From assembly GCA_946811695.1 (NCBI GenBank), contig OX328125.1, forward strand, positions 45,121,345 to 45,185,344: a stretch of 64,000 bases of DNA. The letters are read 5' to 3'. The notes below the pieces were generated by a model that was given only the letters and a program-made list of their open reading frames with translations, was not told the DNA's origin and ran no database searches. Numbering within the stretch: position 1 is the stretch's first letter; the number at the start of each line of letters is the position of its first letter. Both the position numbers and the translations under genes were made by a program. This document shows, in pieces, positions 33,320 through 44,969 of this stretch. The DNA is from Gonocerus acuteangulatus (lineage: Eukaryota; Arthropoda; Insecta; Hemiptera; Coreidae).

Positions 33320-33541
33320 GCGGAGGCCCGGTGGCCGTGAGCATTAAGGCGTGAGCACTTAACACTCCACGCCAAAGGGTCGTGGGTTTAATTCCCACTA
33401 GGGGTGGTGGCTTTTCTTTAGAAAAAAGAAAAGGCATCAGCCCTATCCTGGTTTGAAAAGGGTGGTAACCTATAGATAACCCGTCCTAAAATTCGTAGTT
33501 AATAATAAATGGACGTTACAATTTAATAATAATAATAATAA
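33320..33541 (+). mobile_element. tRNA-derived SINE, copy 1
   Basis: The head GGTGGCCGTGAGCATTAAGG and the B-box GTGGGTTTAATTCCCACTAG resemble a Ser/Leu-type tRNA. They are followed by GGTGGCTTTTCTTTAG, AAAAGGGTGGTAACC, TATAGATAACCCGTCC and an AATAATAATAATA tail. A 13-bp target duplication TAATTGTGCTATA (33307-33319 and 33542-33554) proves retrotransposition. It is a 222-bp insert. Confidence 0.93.
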
Positions 33542-34065
33542 TAATTGTGCTATAATGGACACTTAATATCTTAAGATTGAAATATTTTATTTTTCTTTAC
33601 TTAGTTTCCGAAGATTCATAAATGTATCTGTTCAAGTTATAACTAAATGCAAATTTAAATAACTTCGACAGCAAGCTGAACTTCGAAAATCAAAAAATAG
33701 ATTTATTTATGAATTGTTACACATCATTGCACTGAAAAGCTCTCAATACAAAAATAAAAACTTGCTTGATTGTAACTGTTATGCAACAATAGTACAAAGG
33801 CCAGCAAAATAGGACTAATTTGAATATGTTGTGGTGAATTATGCTGTAAAAGAACCTAGTTTGTGGGGAAGCCAAGAGGTACCAGTGGCTTTTATTCAAA
33901 ACAGATATAAGTGCACCATTTTCCCCTATGAAACACAAAAAACCCTCATTTAAGTAGATTATTTTGTTACTGCTAGATCTCATCCCATAAACACATTTAA
34001 TTATATTTCTAATAAAAGTTACTTGTACCCCTTAGCTCCTCATACTCTTCAAATATGTCCTCATA

Positions 34066-34140
34066 AAAACCGGTGGGAATCGAACCCACCATCTCCCGCT
34101 TATGAATCTAAGGCGCTAGCCACTAGACCCCGGTAGATAC
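34066..34140 (-). mobile_element. tRNA-like SINE head
   Basis: On minus, TAGTGGCTAGCGC (A-box) and GGTTCGATTCC (B-box, plus 34076-34086) are at normal tRNA spacing around a CTTAGATTCATAAG anticodon-like hairpin. The acceptor stem does not pair, so this is a tRNA-derived repeat and not a tRNA gene. Confidence 0.6.
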
Positions 34141-34296
34141 CTGGTTATATTGTTAAAAATATTTTAACCATGGCAATTATATTAGTAAATATTAATTAAA
34201 ATTTGAATTTTCTAGATGGTTTTTAAATCAAAAAGACTTAATAGGGAGAAAGTTTTATATTTAATTTTTTTGATGACTAGATGAAGGGTATTAATT

Positions 34297-34485
34297 AATA
34301 ATACCAACAAAGATGAGGAATAACCCTTTGCAGCTCCACAACATACTTTTATTTCACCATTACAACGTTTCGGACTATTCGTCCATCTTCAGGAGATGGA
34401 CGAATAGTCCGAAACGATGTAATGGTGAAATAAAAGTATGTTGTGGAGCTGCGAAGGGTTATTCCTCATCTTTGTTGGTATTATT
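34297..34485. repeat. 189-bp near-perfect palindrome
   Basis: The left arm AATAATACCAACAAAGATGA... is mirrored with only about two mismatches by the right arm ending ...TCATCTTTGTTGGTATTATT. The arms are about 90 bp and meet at CCATCTTCAGGAGATGG (centre 34391). The arm contains CGTTTCGGACTATTCGTCCA, a phrase type seen at the ends of several insect retroelements. Confidence 0.92.
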
Positions 34486-34937
34486 TTATATTTAAAGTAA
34501 AACTTTAATAATTTGGTGGGATTTTTGTTTTGTAATAATTTGGTGGGATGTATTGTATAATATGGACAAAAAATATAAAGTGATAAGTAGAAGTTCTATG
34601 TGCTATATTTGCAGAAAATCATAAACATGAGCAGTAGACTTCTTAAAATGTTTGCTGTGGGAGGGACCTTTAAGTGAAATGTAGCATAAAGTTAGTATAT
34701 CCGAATATGAAAAACATATTGATCTTTTAATTGCGGGGGTGCATCCTTTTGGTGGGATGCACCCCCGAATGGAGTGTTATAATCATAATTTTGGAATACA
34801 ATTGGAAAAGAGAATTGAGGCTTAGTGCTTTGTTGCATTTTCCGAGGCTATTCAGGTTGACCGCTTAAAAGTTTTTTGGGGGAAATTTCCTCAAATCTTC
34901 TTTGATTCTACATTTTAGATAGCTAAAATTATGCGTA

Positions 34938-34987
<50 letters not shown>

Positions 34988-35635
34988 CATACACACACAC
35001 ACATACACACACACACATATACATATAGAGTTTCTGTTAATGTTAAAGCAGGCAATATTTTTTTTTTTTTTTTGCCAGGATCCTTGGTGAATAACATTCT
35101 CTTCAAAAATGAGTTCCATGAGCGAAACCGGCCCATCTGAAAGGAGGAGGGGGTTCCCTGGGTTTAAATTATGAATTTGTTAATCAACAAAACTCTTTAT
35201 ATATTGTGCCCAACAATCGAGAAAGATGTATTGTGAATATACATAAAAAAAAAAAAAATAAAAAAAAAAAATTAAAAAAGAAAATTTAACTTAGTGCAGG
35301 TCTGATAAATATAAAGATACTTATTAGAGTTTTGTGGAAGAAGAAAAAATCCAAAGCGTGGGCAAAATCAGAACCTTACAGATTAGTTAGTGAGCAAAGA
35401 TTTTATAAAAGGAAGATAATGATAAACTGATTGATGTTATTCATCAAAAGAATGGCTCTGTTAAGGACTCAAAGCTTCAGAGAGTAATGTTGAAAATTAT
35501 TTATTATCTACATATATTCTTAAATAATTATTCTCGTACTATGTCTAAATTTGCTTTGTCTTTAAATATGTTTATTAAGTTTACTCCAACTAGTAGTTTG
35601 TTAACCTGATTTTTTTTTTTTACAGTTGAAAGGTT
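34486..35635. promoter_or_regulatory. Intergenic / 5' flank of NIF3L1
   Basis: It contains a TGGTGGGATG duplication near 34515-34550 and 34750, a (TA)n(CA)n microsatellite at 34935-35020, and homopolymers at 35250-35280. TTTTTTTTACAG at 35614-35625 is a splice acceptor just before the NIF3L1 ATG, implying an upstream non-coding exon that I could not place. Confidence 0.4.
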
Positions 35636-38600
35636 ATGTTCGTTCATAGCCTGAAAAAAATTTCTAATTTGAGAATAATACCAGCAACTTTGAAGATTAA
35701 TTTTAAAAGTATATTTACGTCTTATACTTTACAAACAGGACTAAGAAATATTGAAATTACTATGAGTGGTGAATCTATTAACACTGGAAATTCACTAAAC
35801 AAAGTACTGGATACGCTTAAACAGTTTGCTGATCCATCACTGGCAGGGAGCTGGGATAATGTTGGACTTCTCATTGAACCTTTTACGGAGAAATTGATAA
35901 AAAACATTTTACTTACAAATGATCTTACTGAAAATGTTATGCAAGAAGCAATTGAGAAAAATATTGATTTAATAGTCTCTTATCATCCACCTATTTTCGA
36001 TGCATTGAAAAGGATCACTAAAGCATCATGGAAAGTAAGTTTTGTGTACAAGAGTATTTCAGATAACATTTTTAATTCTAGGTTAAATAAAAGTAAACAT
36101 TTATGATTTGGCTTCTGTGTATGGCACTATTCCTTTCTTCTGAGTTATATTTTATTGGATAATTCTCCGGTCTCTTCTGACTCTTGTGTGCCAAGATATT
36201 TCTTTATGTAATCTGAAAACACGAGATTGTGTGGCAAAATATAACTCAAAATGAAGATGGAGTACTGCTGGAGAAAGAAGCCGAATCGAAAACCCCATCA
36301 AAGTAGCCTTAGGCAGAACAGAATTAAATATTTATCTTTTTTTTTCTCTCTTAAGAACAGCCAGAATGATTCTGGGCAGGATTTTCATATATTGTTTGAA
36401 AATGTTTATCTTATGGAGATATATATTTTCAAATATAGATTGTTACCTGAATCTTATTTTTAAAAAATAAGCTTTTTACCTTTTATAAAAACCAATGTTA
36501 GATAGATTATTCAGAGCATAGTTCGATAATATTAATCAGAAAGAGAACAGGCAATAGTATCAAGGTTCCGAGGAAACTAATTTTAAAGTTATATTCTTAT
36601 TGACATTCAGTAAATTATTTTTCTTATAACTATACCTTCTTTTCAAACTATTTTCTCTGTGTTTCTACTTAGAATAACATTTCTGAAGTATTAGATTGAT
36701 AATCAGGGTTCCCTCAGTGGAAAAAACGACCTATAGGTCTATTATACTCCTGTTTCTGGAGCACTAAATATTTGAAAGGAACCGAAACTAAATTTTTTTA
36801 ATAAATGATGCTTTGTTCCTTATTAATTGGTTACGTATTTGAAGATGTCAAAAAAATATTTGTTTTAATTGTGTTTAAGGGCATAAAACTACAAAGTTAT
36901 CATTCCTTGCTCAAAAAATAATGCAGTTAATTTTCTCAAAGTATTTCTAATTTTAAACAATATTTGGCTATCTATCTATTGACATGGTTTAGACTTTAGA
37001 ACCTTTGTTGTAGGAGCGTATTGTAGCGGCTTGCCTTGAAAACAGAATAGCAGTCTATTCTCCACACACTAGCTGGGATGCAGTAACTGCTGGTGTCAAT
37101 GATTGGCTTGCTGATTCTTTTGGTTAGCTGATTCTTATTTCTTGATTTTAATTCTTATTGTCATAATTATTACTTATGTCTAAGTATTTTTGATTAATTT
37201 AATATTTTATTTAGTATTTGTCTTTGTTTAAATGTTATTTGTGTCAGCAGTTGATTATGCTGTACCGAATGGGAGATCCGCATTAGTACCATCTGCCTCT
37301 TCTTGTGATCTCCGGAAAGTCTCTGTCATTGGTTCTTCAGAAACACTGGATCAAATTGTCAAAGTCTTCTCTATTAAAATTTTGGATAGGTAAATTATTA
37401 TCATGCTATAGTGAAATTGTGTCAATCTTTAAATAAGTTCTTGCTTAATATTTAAAAAATATAAAAGTTTAAATTCATTAAAATTAATATGTCATTTTAA
37501 CAGTTTATCAAAAGCTCTATATGCACACACATATCCAGTACCTCTTCCGGATCATAAACAAGCTGGTACCAGTTGAGAGTATTACACCACATGGGCTATT
37601 TGGGTTTTTATTATTACAGCACATACTTTAGGTTTTAAGACCTAAGGATCTGTTAAATCTATTAAATAATGTGTTAGTTATAGTCAATTTCTTTTCTTAT
37701 AGTGTAGATCCTAAGTTGAAGACTATGATGTTGTAGGTAGTTGGTAACAGCTTTATTCAGTCCTCATATATTTTATTTTCAAGTTACATAGGGTGCAGCA
37801 TGTCACACACTAGGTTATTTAAATTTTGTTACAGAAGCATTTCGGCTATAAGCCATTTTCAATCTGTCAATCTGTACGATTGTGCATTATTTCTTATATT
37901 ATAATCTTCAGATATTGTTTTTAAAGATCATGTGCTTGTTTAAGTGGATGTAATTTAGTCTGAGTCAGGGCCGCCACATGGGGGGGGGGACTGCCGGGTA
38001 CAGTTGTCCTAGGCCCGGGCCTCCCTAATTGTAAAAAATGTATAGGTTATGAGCTTGTAAAAAGAATGGGGTTTAGAAATATCGACGGGTGTAGCCTATA
38101 TTTATTTGAATTGGATCTATATTTTCTTTAATGTAGATAAATGACAAAACAAGTGCAGTCCCAGAATTGTATATTTCATTAGGAGTCGTAATAAAACTAC
38201 AAGTACTGAAAGTGACCTTTGCTGCACCGATTGTCGGCTTTTATTCTCATTTCGCTCAAAACTAGAATTTTCAGTCTGTCTCTGAGAAGTGGGGGCCTGT
38301 AACCTGGTCCTGGGCCCGGCTCTGAGATGTGGCGGCCCTGTCACCCAGTGTCTCCATAGCTATAAGCAAAGGTAAAAAGCCTATAAGCAAAGGTTAGGAG
38401 GAAATCTCATTTTTGGATTGCATGGTTAGTGTCATGGTTTGAGTCTCCTTCTGTAATGGAGGACTGAATGTGCAAGACTGAAAGTTTTCTTTTGCTTTTT
38501 TGTTACTTGTCAAATTAATATTCTAAAAGGTGTAAAATACTTGAACTTGGGTTACAACTAGGTTTGCCACCTCTCCTGAAATTCTGTAATTCTCCCAGAA

Positions 38601-39591
38601 CCAAGCGTCCAAAATAAAAATCACCTGTCTGAAGGAAGTATTCAGTAATACTTAAAAACTATCGCAGAATTTGAAGTTCTGTCTCAAGTGATGGTGCTGA
38701 GTCAGATTGATGGAACTCTGATAGCTCAACTCCCCTCCCCTTTTACTTGATTGCCTCCTGAAGAAATGAAGGAGTCAGGACAAAATAGTTCCAAGTAACA
38801 TTTTTAATAAATGAGCTTGCTTCACTTTCTCAAAGCAAAGAACACATTTTCATTAATTTCTATGAAAGATAGTTTGCAATCAATAATTTGGAATAATTTT
38901 TTCTCCACCGTCCAATGAAAAACTTAATTTGAAAATACAATACATAAAAAAAAAAATTACTTGTTTTACTTTGAGGTTTCTCTTTTTGGTTTACATGTAT
39001 ACCTATGTTTAAAACTTCAGTTGGTGGTGTACTCGAACAAAAGAATTTTATCCTCATTTATTCCAGTACAGGTGGTAACAGAACTCAAAAAATTGCCTGC
39101 CTAAAGGGATTCTTCAATAGCATTCAACCATGTAAATAAGGTCTACTATTACTACTATCATTTAGGGTGGGGTATCTCAGGTTCCCTGGAGGTAATTTTT
39201 AATGGGGGATAATTCCAATAAAAATTATTAATTTATTTTTACTTACTTTCTTGATTTTTCTTTATACATTGTAGGCATTTAACCATTTTCTTACAATCCT
39301 AGCAGTATCAAGCAATACTGCTTGCTGGAATAATAACATGAGCTCATCTAATAGATTGAGGTACTTGGTGGCGCATGCTATTGTGATCGTAATCAGCCCA
39401 TTGGTTAAGATGATTACTATATTTTCTGATATCATTCAATTTGTTTTATTATTCATTTTCAGATCTCAGTGTGATGATTTACATGTTTGTAATCTATTAT
39501 GTTCAGATGAAGAATTTCATCAGATAAAGAAGATCAATGGTATAAAAGTTGGTGCACTAGAATTTAAGGTATAACTTTCTGGTTTTCAAAA

Positions 39592-39626
<35 letters not shown>

Positions 39627-41796
39627 GGTAACAAATATTTGAAGCCATTTTTTTTTTTTTTTTTTTTTTGTAAATCTGCTGTAAAAACTAACTGATGCAC
39701 TAATATACAATTTAGTGGTTATTTTCCAAAAGTTGATAGGTCAAATTTGACAACTTTCTACTTTATCGATCATGATATGTGCTTAGAGCTGTATTTTTCT
39801 ATTCCAGAATTGTACATTTTTAGCCACTTTTTGGAATATCCTAATTAGAGGATTAGAGGGTACTAGTCTGAAGACAGATATTATTAATCAATGCTAATTT
39901 ATTTTATCTTATTTCAGAGTCAAAGTACATTGAATACAAAAATCGAAGGTATGGGACGAATAGTCCGAGTGACTGCACTAAATATTGGAGAATGTGTCAA
40001 GCTTATTAAGAAACAAACTGGACTTGAATTTGTTAGGCTTGCACTTGCAAGAGGAAAAAGTCATGGTAATTCTTTGTCTACTCCCATCAGTAAAACAAAA
40101 GTGTTATTTTATTTTTAGAGCTAGCAGTAGAATTAAATATTTATTCATAGCATTTCTTTGATGGTTTCAATTTGGCTCTAGAATCCAAGGGGTTGTGAAG
40201 GACCTGTACAAATGATTCTGTAAAGAACGTTGCTTGAGCCTGTATATGTGAGGTTTAAGTGTGCTATAGTTTTGAATGCTATTGGTATTTTGAGGTTATT
40301 CTCAACCAATTTAGTGTACTATGACACTTCTGGAAGATGGGAAATTAAGGCTTTGCAGAGGGAATTGGAGAATACTAGAAGATAACTTTAACCCTGGATC
40401 AGACGCAATCCCGGAGTACCGTAATCTGGTGTCCTAAATGGACAGACACCATTCTTTGCCCTTAAAAATTCTCATATGCATTTCAAGGTCTAAAAAAAGT
40501 TGAGAACCTTTGTAGGCATCTAAGAAATGAAAAAAAAATTAAAAGGTTGGTAATCGATGAATTACCTCAATGCAAAAAAATGAATAGTAATAGCACTGAT
40601 TTTGCGGAATTGCAAGGGACATTGTGTTTAGTTTCAGACCTTTCATCTCTCTCAGAGACCTCTATCACCCAAACCGTTACATATTTACTCTCTATAGATG
40701 TATACTAATCGCCCTCAGTCAAAATCATGAAAATAAAAAAAGGTTTGGGGACTTTTCTAAGCCCCTTAATATTTAGTAAAAGTAAGTCAATTATTATTAT
40801 CAATAAACATATTTTCTGTGTCTGAGCTCTATTATTCCCAAACAATAAACTAGAATAACCCCCAGCTCAACCTCCCATTACTCTGTTGGTCAGATCAAAT
40901 GTTTTCTGGCATTTTGGGAAGCATCTGTGTAAGAAAAGAACTACTTTTTTCTCATTTTCATAATAAAATAATTCACCAAACAACGTATTACCAACATATC
41001 AGTGAACGGCTTCACAAGTACTGTTTAAGTGACCCAAATAATAAGAAAAAATAGTTTTAACAAAATTCGCAAGCTTCGATATTTGTGACGGGATCAGGCG
41101 CAGCAATAGTTGGACGGATATTGGGACAGCTTCGCTGTATCCACTTCCCAAGCGATCTGACAGGCAACTAAAGGGGGATGCCGTGTAGACGTGACCGACC
41201 TGGGAAGGTACTGGGAGGAGGAATACTTTATGTTCAGGGACAGGTCGGAGGTACCTTAAAAACCACCCATCCGTCCCGATAGAACCCAACCACTTCTTCC
41301 TACTGCTGCCTCCAGGCTTCTTATCATTTGTGGCTGTTGAAGTGATCTATGCACTTAAACTTCTTTTTCTGTTCATATATAGCTTAGGTTCAGGTCAGAC
41401 ACTGTAGCGAACGTTATTGTAATCAGAGTTTAACTCAAGGAAAATGTGATGTGTGTCCATTTTATTCTACTTTGCTTCCTTGATTATCATTCTCAAGAGT
41501 TAAATATGATCCATGATTGATCTACTCCTTTAAAATACTGCTTGATTCTTCCTTATCTCCCTTCAGGTCATGAATGAGTCTCTCAAGAAGGATGTCTGAT
41601 AAGACCTTGCAGGCATTTGATACCTTGATAGTTGTCACACTCCATCCCATCCACTCTTCTTGTGAAACTTTAGGCTAACTTTCTTCCATCATTATTGCAA
41701 GGATGAGGTGGAGAAGCAGTTTTACCAGACCCTCCTCTCCATATCAATAAGCTTTAATGGTCTTTAGTGCAATCTACTGGAGAAAGCCCTTTGCTG

Positions 41797-41833
<37 letters not shown>

Positions 41834-42142
41834 AATTGAGAAAGAGGATTCTAATTCATCTGTCTTTTTCTAGATTCAGAAGTGACAACAATTGCTCTAG
41901 TACCTGGCTCTGGAGGAAGTTTATTAAAGGGAGTAAAAGCTGACCTTTTTGTTACTGGCGAAATGTTTCACCATGACATTCTTGATGCAAATCATAATGG
42001 CATTTCTGTGATTCTTACAAATCATAGTGACTCGGAAAGAGGCTTTCTTAAATCAATGCAAAATCATCTTTGTACTGCATTTGAAGATAACGTTAAAATT
42101 GTTATTTCATCAATGGATTGTGATCCCATAAAAACTGTATAA
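35636..42142 (+). CDS. NIF3L1: NIF3-like protein 1
   Basis: Six exons join in phase: 35636-36034, 37014-37122, 37251-37389, 39463-39568, 39918-40065 and 41874-42142. They give 389 residues, against about 377 in vertebrates. All introns are GT-AG. Residues 1-40 are basic, hydroxylated and nearly acid-free, like a mitochondrial presequence. The NIF3/DUF34 fold then starts near LDTLKQFADPSLAGSWDNVG. The expected metal-ligand motifs are present: SYHPPIF (His117), YSPHTSWDA (His151, Asp155), GEMFHHDILDA (His333, His334) and NHSDSERGF (His351, Glu355). NIF3-family proteins are dinuclear-metal proteins whose cellular role is still debated. The gene is intact. Intron 3 carries a hAT-like MITE and intron 5 a long poly-A run. 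Confidence 0.95.
37966..38340. mobile_element. hAT-like MITE in NIF3L1 intron 3
   Basis: Terminal inverted repeats CAGGGCCGCCACATG and ATGTGGCGGCCCTG are typical of hAT elements. GC-rich subterminal blocks contain GGCCCGGGCC / GGGCCCGGC. The immediate 8-bp flanks (GTCTGAGT / TCACCCAG) do not match, so the target duplication has decayed or the insertion was rearranged. No coding capacity. Confidence 0.75.
40066..41873. other. NIF3L1 intron 5, nothing else recognised
   Basis: A moderately GC-rich stretch at 41060-41430 has a 96-codon minus frame (40999-41289) of no known family and may be a repeat. A 32-base poly-A run at about 41799-41830 precedes the exon 6 acceptor by about 40 bases. Confidence 0.4.
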
Positions 42143-42275
42143 AATTGAAATATAAGATTTTCCATTCTTATAAAGTTTTTAATTGTTATTTTGTTACAAA
42201 GACCATAATTATTTTTCAAAGATAATATTGGATGTAAAAATAAGTTTTGAGTTTACATAAATTGGCGTTACTGGT

Positions 42276-42281
42276 AATAAA
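42276..42281 (+). terminator. NIF3L1 polyadenylation signal AATAAA
   Basis: Canonical hexamer 134 bases after the NIF3L1 stop. Confidence 0.5.
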
Positions 42282-42635
42282 TCCTATGGCAATCTTGAAA
42301 AGATATTCATATCATATAAAAGCATTATCATTTCCCTAAAAAAATAAGTCTTTTTCATTTATTGAAGTGTAAACAACGTACAAACGTTCTTTGTGTTCAA
42401 AACATGAACATCCTTGTACCAACACAACAAAATTTGCAGGAAGTCCTTTTTTGTTTTAATTTGAAGAAAAGTGCAGCTAATGGGCATCGGTTGCCATGTG
42501 AAGAATAAAGGAATATACTCCAACCATAAAAACATGTTAATACAGGTTCCAGCATTTTAAAATTGGCGATTTTTACACTAGCTACAAAGAATCCCTACTA
42601 ACAAAGGCATACTGAAATTGAATCGTTTATTTCAG

Positions 42636-42833
42636 AAACCCGTCAAGTGCTCTTTTTTAAATTGTCGGAAAACTAAAAAAGACTTCATAATTTTAAATTA
42701 GTAAAGGTTTTGGCCTGGGAAAAAATTAAAGTGTTCATTATTTTATTGCAAAAACAAATAATGCTTGGGGTTAATTTTAAAACCTTTATTTTTTGTACAA
42801 TAATTTTTTTAAATTTTTGTACTTGACGGGTTT
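42636..42833. repeat. ~200-bp segment with 13-bp inverted ends
   Basis: AAACCCGTCAAGT (42636-42648) and ACTTGACGGGTTT (42821-42833) are perfect inverted repeats around AT-rich filler. A similar pair, AAACCCATCATGT and ACTTGATGGGTTT, sits close together at about 43858-43890. These are possibly ends or internal sites of the transposon remnant at 43.4-43.8 kb. Confidence 0.5.
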
Positions 42834-43489
42834 GCAATAAAATGAATATATTTACAAAAAAAAATTGTTTTTGACTATGATATTGATTTTAAAAGCAGTT
42901 GAAGGTTTTAAATAACAAAAAGCATATTACCTTTGTGTTTAAATTAATTCAATGCCAAAGAAAATAATTAGAATATCAATTAAATATGGAACACAAAATA
43001 AACAAATAATCAAACTTGATAAAATAAAACAAATTGTCTATGGTTATAAGCCAAGCCTATGGTTACAGTTTTTATCCAACTCATAGTTAGGTTTATGTTG
43101 CATGCGGCTGGGGTCGTTGGCCAATGGAGGATTACATGAAAACAATATTCATAGCCTGTAATATAACCTTGGCCAACTTCTTCAAATCATTTATTTTCTT
43201 TGAGTTGATCTCTATCTTTCCAGATGGACATGCGATCATTATTGACAGCTCCTCAACTTCAGAAGATTTTTTGAGTGTGAATTCCGCAGTCAATTTTGTT
43301 ATAATAAAAATCATTGTAAGTAAATTGACAATTTAAAAGGAATCCTGCCTTCCTTTTAAATTCTCTTCACAGAGGTTTCATCTGAGTTGACATTCTTCTT
43401 GTAATCATGTGGCCCCTAAGTATTAAAAGCACAGACATGTCGTTTGTTACTTGGTGAACAGTAAAGCATCCTGATTTAAATATCATTTC

Positions 43490-43793
43490 AGTATACTGAA
43501 AGGGTGTTTAAACTCTGTCAACTCTTCGAACAACACATTTGATGCAGCCAAAATCTCGATCACAGGGTAAGAATGAGTGACCCCTGACTGGGAAGTAGTG
43601 ACGAACAGTTTCGAATATTCCTCTATAAAAAGATTCTTCGAGAATCTTACCATACAATGATTTTTTTGTTTTCGCTGAAGGACCATCACTGAAAAGAATT
43701 AGATGCATAGTTCCACTTGGAACTTCAGTTTTCAAATAATGTAGTATTATGGAGTAAGCCTCCTCTGGGGATTTATTGACCTCACCTTACACA
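43490..43793 (-). pseudogene. DDE-type transposase-like remnant
   Basis: On minus the frame reads EVNKSPEEAYSIILHYLKTE, then GTMHLILFSDGPSAKTKKSL, then ETVRHYFPVRGHSFLPCDRD and FGCIKCVVRRVDRV, followed by a stop (43508). The LFSDG and GHSFLPCDRDFG motifs belong to an RNase-H-fold transposase-like family common in arthropod and cnidarian genomes (Sola-like by my recollection). Start and end are missing and one stop interrupts TPFQYTEMIF. It lies between NIF3L1 and PRORP. Confidence 0.65.
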
Positions 43794-44053
43794 AAAAGTG
43801 GCGCAATCAATGGACAAATATGAGCAGGAAATAAGACTAACACAACATTTACAGCAGAAACCCATCATGTGATTGAACTTGATGGGTTTCGGCAATAAAC
43901 GTAAATTTCAAGACAAAATACAACCTATTTAGAGGATTGATATTTCACAAGTTTCTAAAGTTAGTCATTAATAATCTATAATAATATCATTTTTGAAAAA
44001 AATTTCAGTCGACAGGTTTCTGAAATAAACGATTCAATTACAATAAAAGGGGT

Positions 44054-44123
44054 CGGCGCTAATGGCCAAGATTTATGTGGATGCGCCGTAAAAAAAAAAA
44101 AAATAATAATAAAATAAATAAAA
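44054..44123 (+). mobile_element. Ultra-short tRNA-half-like retroposon, copy C
   Basis: The body CGGCGCTAATGGCC followed by AAGATTTATGTGGATGCGCC is 36 bases. It has a long A-rich tail (AAATAATAATAAAATAAATA) and a perfect 12-bp target duplication AATAAAAGGGGT (44042-44053 and 44124-44135). The ends GGCGC and GCGCC pair as in copies A and B, while the middle is diverged. Confidence 0.87.
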
Positions 44124-44139
44124 AATAAAAGGGGTGAAA

Positions 44140-44955
44140 TCATATTCGTGTACTTGATTGTATCTTCTTTGTTCTTCATGGTGGACCTCTTTGGGTTATC
44201 TAAGTAATCTGGTATCATAATTTTAATTTCAAAAGTTGAATTAAGCTGCTTGGACACGAATTAGTACCTTTACTTATATACAAACATCCCCTCTTTTTGA
44301 TCATTATCATACAAAATAGCACTTGGTGTCCGGGGACGTTTGCTACTACTACACTAGATAGATACTTGTTTTCTGTGCGATATGCATTTTTTTAGTCAAG
44401 GCTCATAGGTATGCTCTAAAATGCCATTAAAAAACCCTCATTATAATTCAAAATTGCGAGTGCATTGGTTCTTACAAAACAAACGAGTTCTCGTAACTAA
44501 ATAGCACCTATGGGTTTTGAAGCGGCGCCGTTGTAGACATTATTTTATATACATTTGTACACATGGAAAGCAAATTCCTTTCACCACCGAGGAAGCCTTC
44601 TTAAGTAACTTGTTGAGTTTTTTTTTTTTTTTTTTTTTTAATAAACATAAATTATACTTCGTAGAAAGGCGCAAATAAAAATGTAATTGATGATTTTTAG
44701 TGAATTGAACGTGCTTTCAAGTCACGACATTGCTTTAGTATAATGTAAACGTTTATAGTTATTTAGGTAGTAACTCAAAATTGTTGGTTGATTGATTAGT
44801 CCTTCAGAAATCATATTCGTGTCATGTACTTGATGTATCTTCTTGCTCTTTATGATGTACCTCTTTGGGCCATCCAAGTAACCTAGTACCAATATTTTAA
44901 TTTCAAATCTTGGATTGTTCAACTGCCTGGACACGATTTAGTACCTTTACTTAAT
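44140..44955 (-). repeat. Direct ~145-bp duplication upstream of PRORP
   Basis: AATCATATTCGTGTACTTGA (about 44139) and AATCATATTCGTGTCATGTA (about 44808) start two diverged copies. Both contain ACCTCTTTGGG and end TAGTACCTTTACTTA. On minus both keep the same open frame: SKQLNSTFEIKIMIPDYLDN and SRQLNNPRFEIKILVLGYLD. Conservation of frame suggests they derive from a coding segment of a repeat. The second copy abuts the PRORP start codon. Confidence 0.7.
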
Positions 44956-44969
44956 AAATTATTTATACT

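Noticed and set aside
33320..33405. tRNA-like sequence with A- and B-boxes
   Set aside because: The acceptor stem does not pair, and the sequence is the head of a SINE with target duplication and tail, so not a tRNA gene. The same applies to 34066-34140, 54331-54403 and 59386.
34865..35140. Overlapping frames rich in YIYIYI / HTHTHT
   Set aside because: Translation of a (TA)n(CA)n microsatellite.
40999..41289. 96-codon minus frame in NIF3L1 intron 5
   Set aside because: No domain, no partner exons and no conserved motif recognised.
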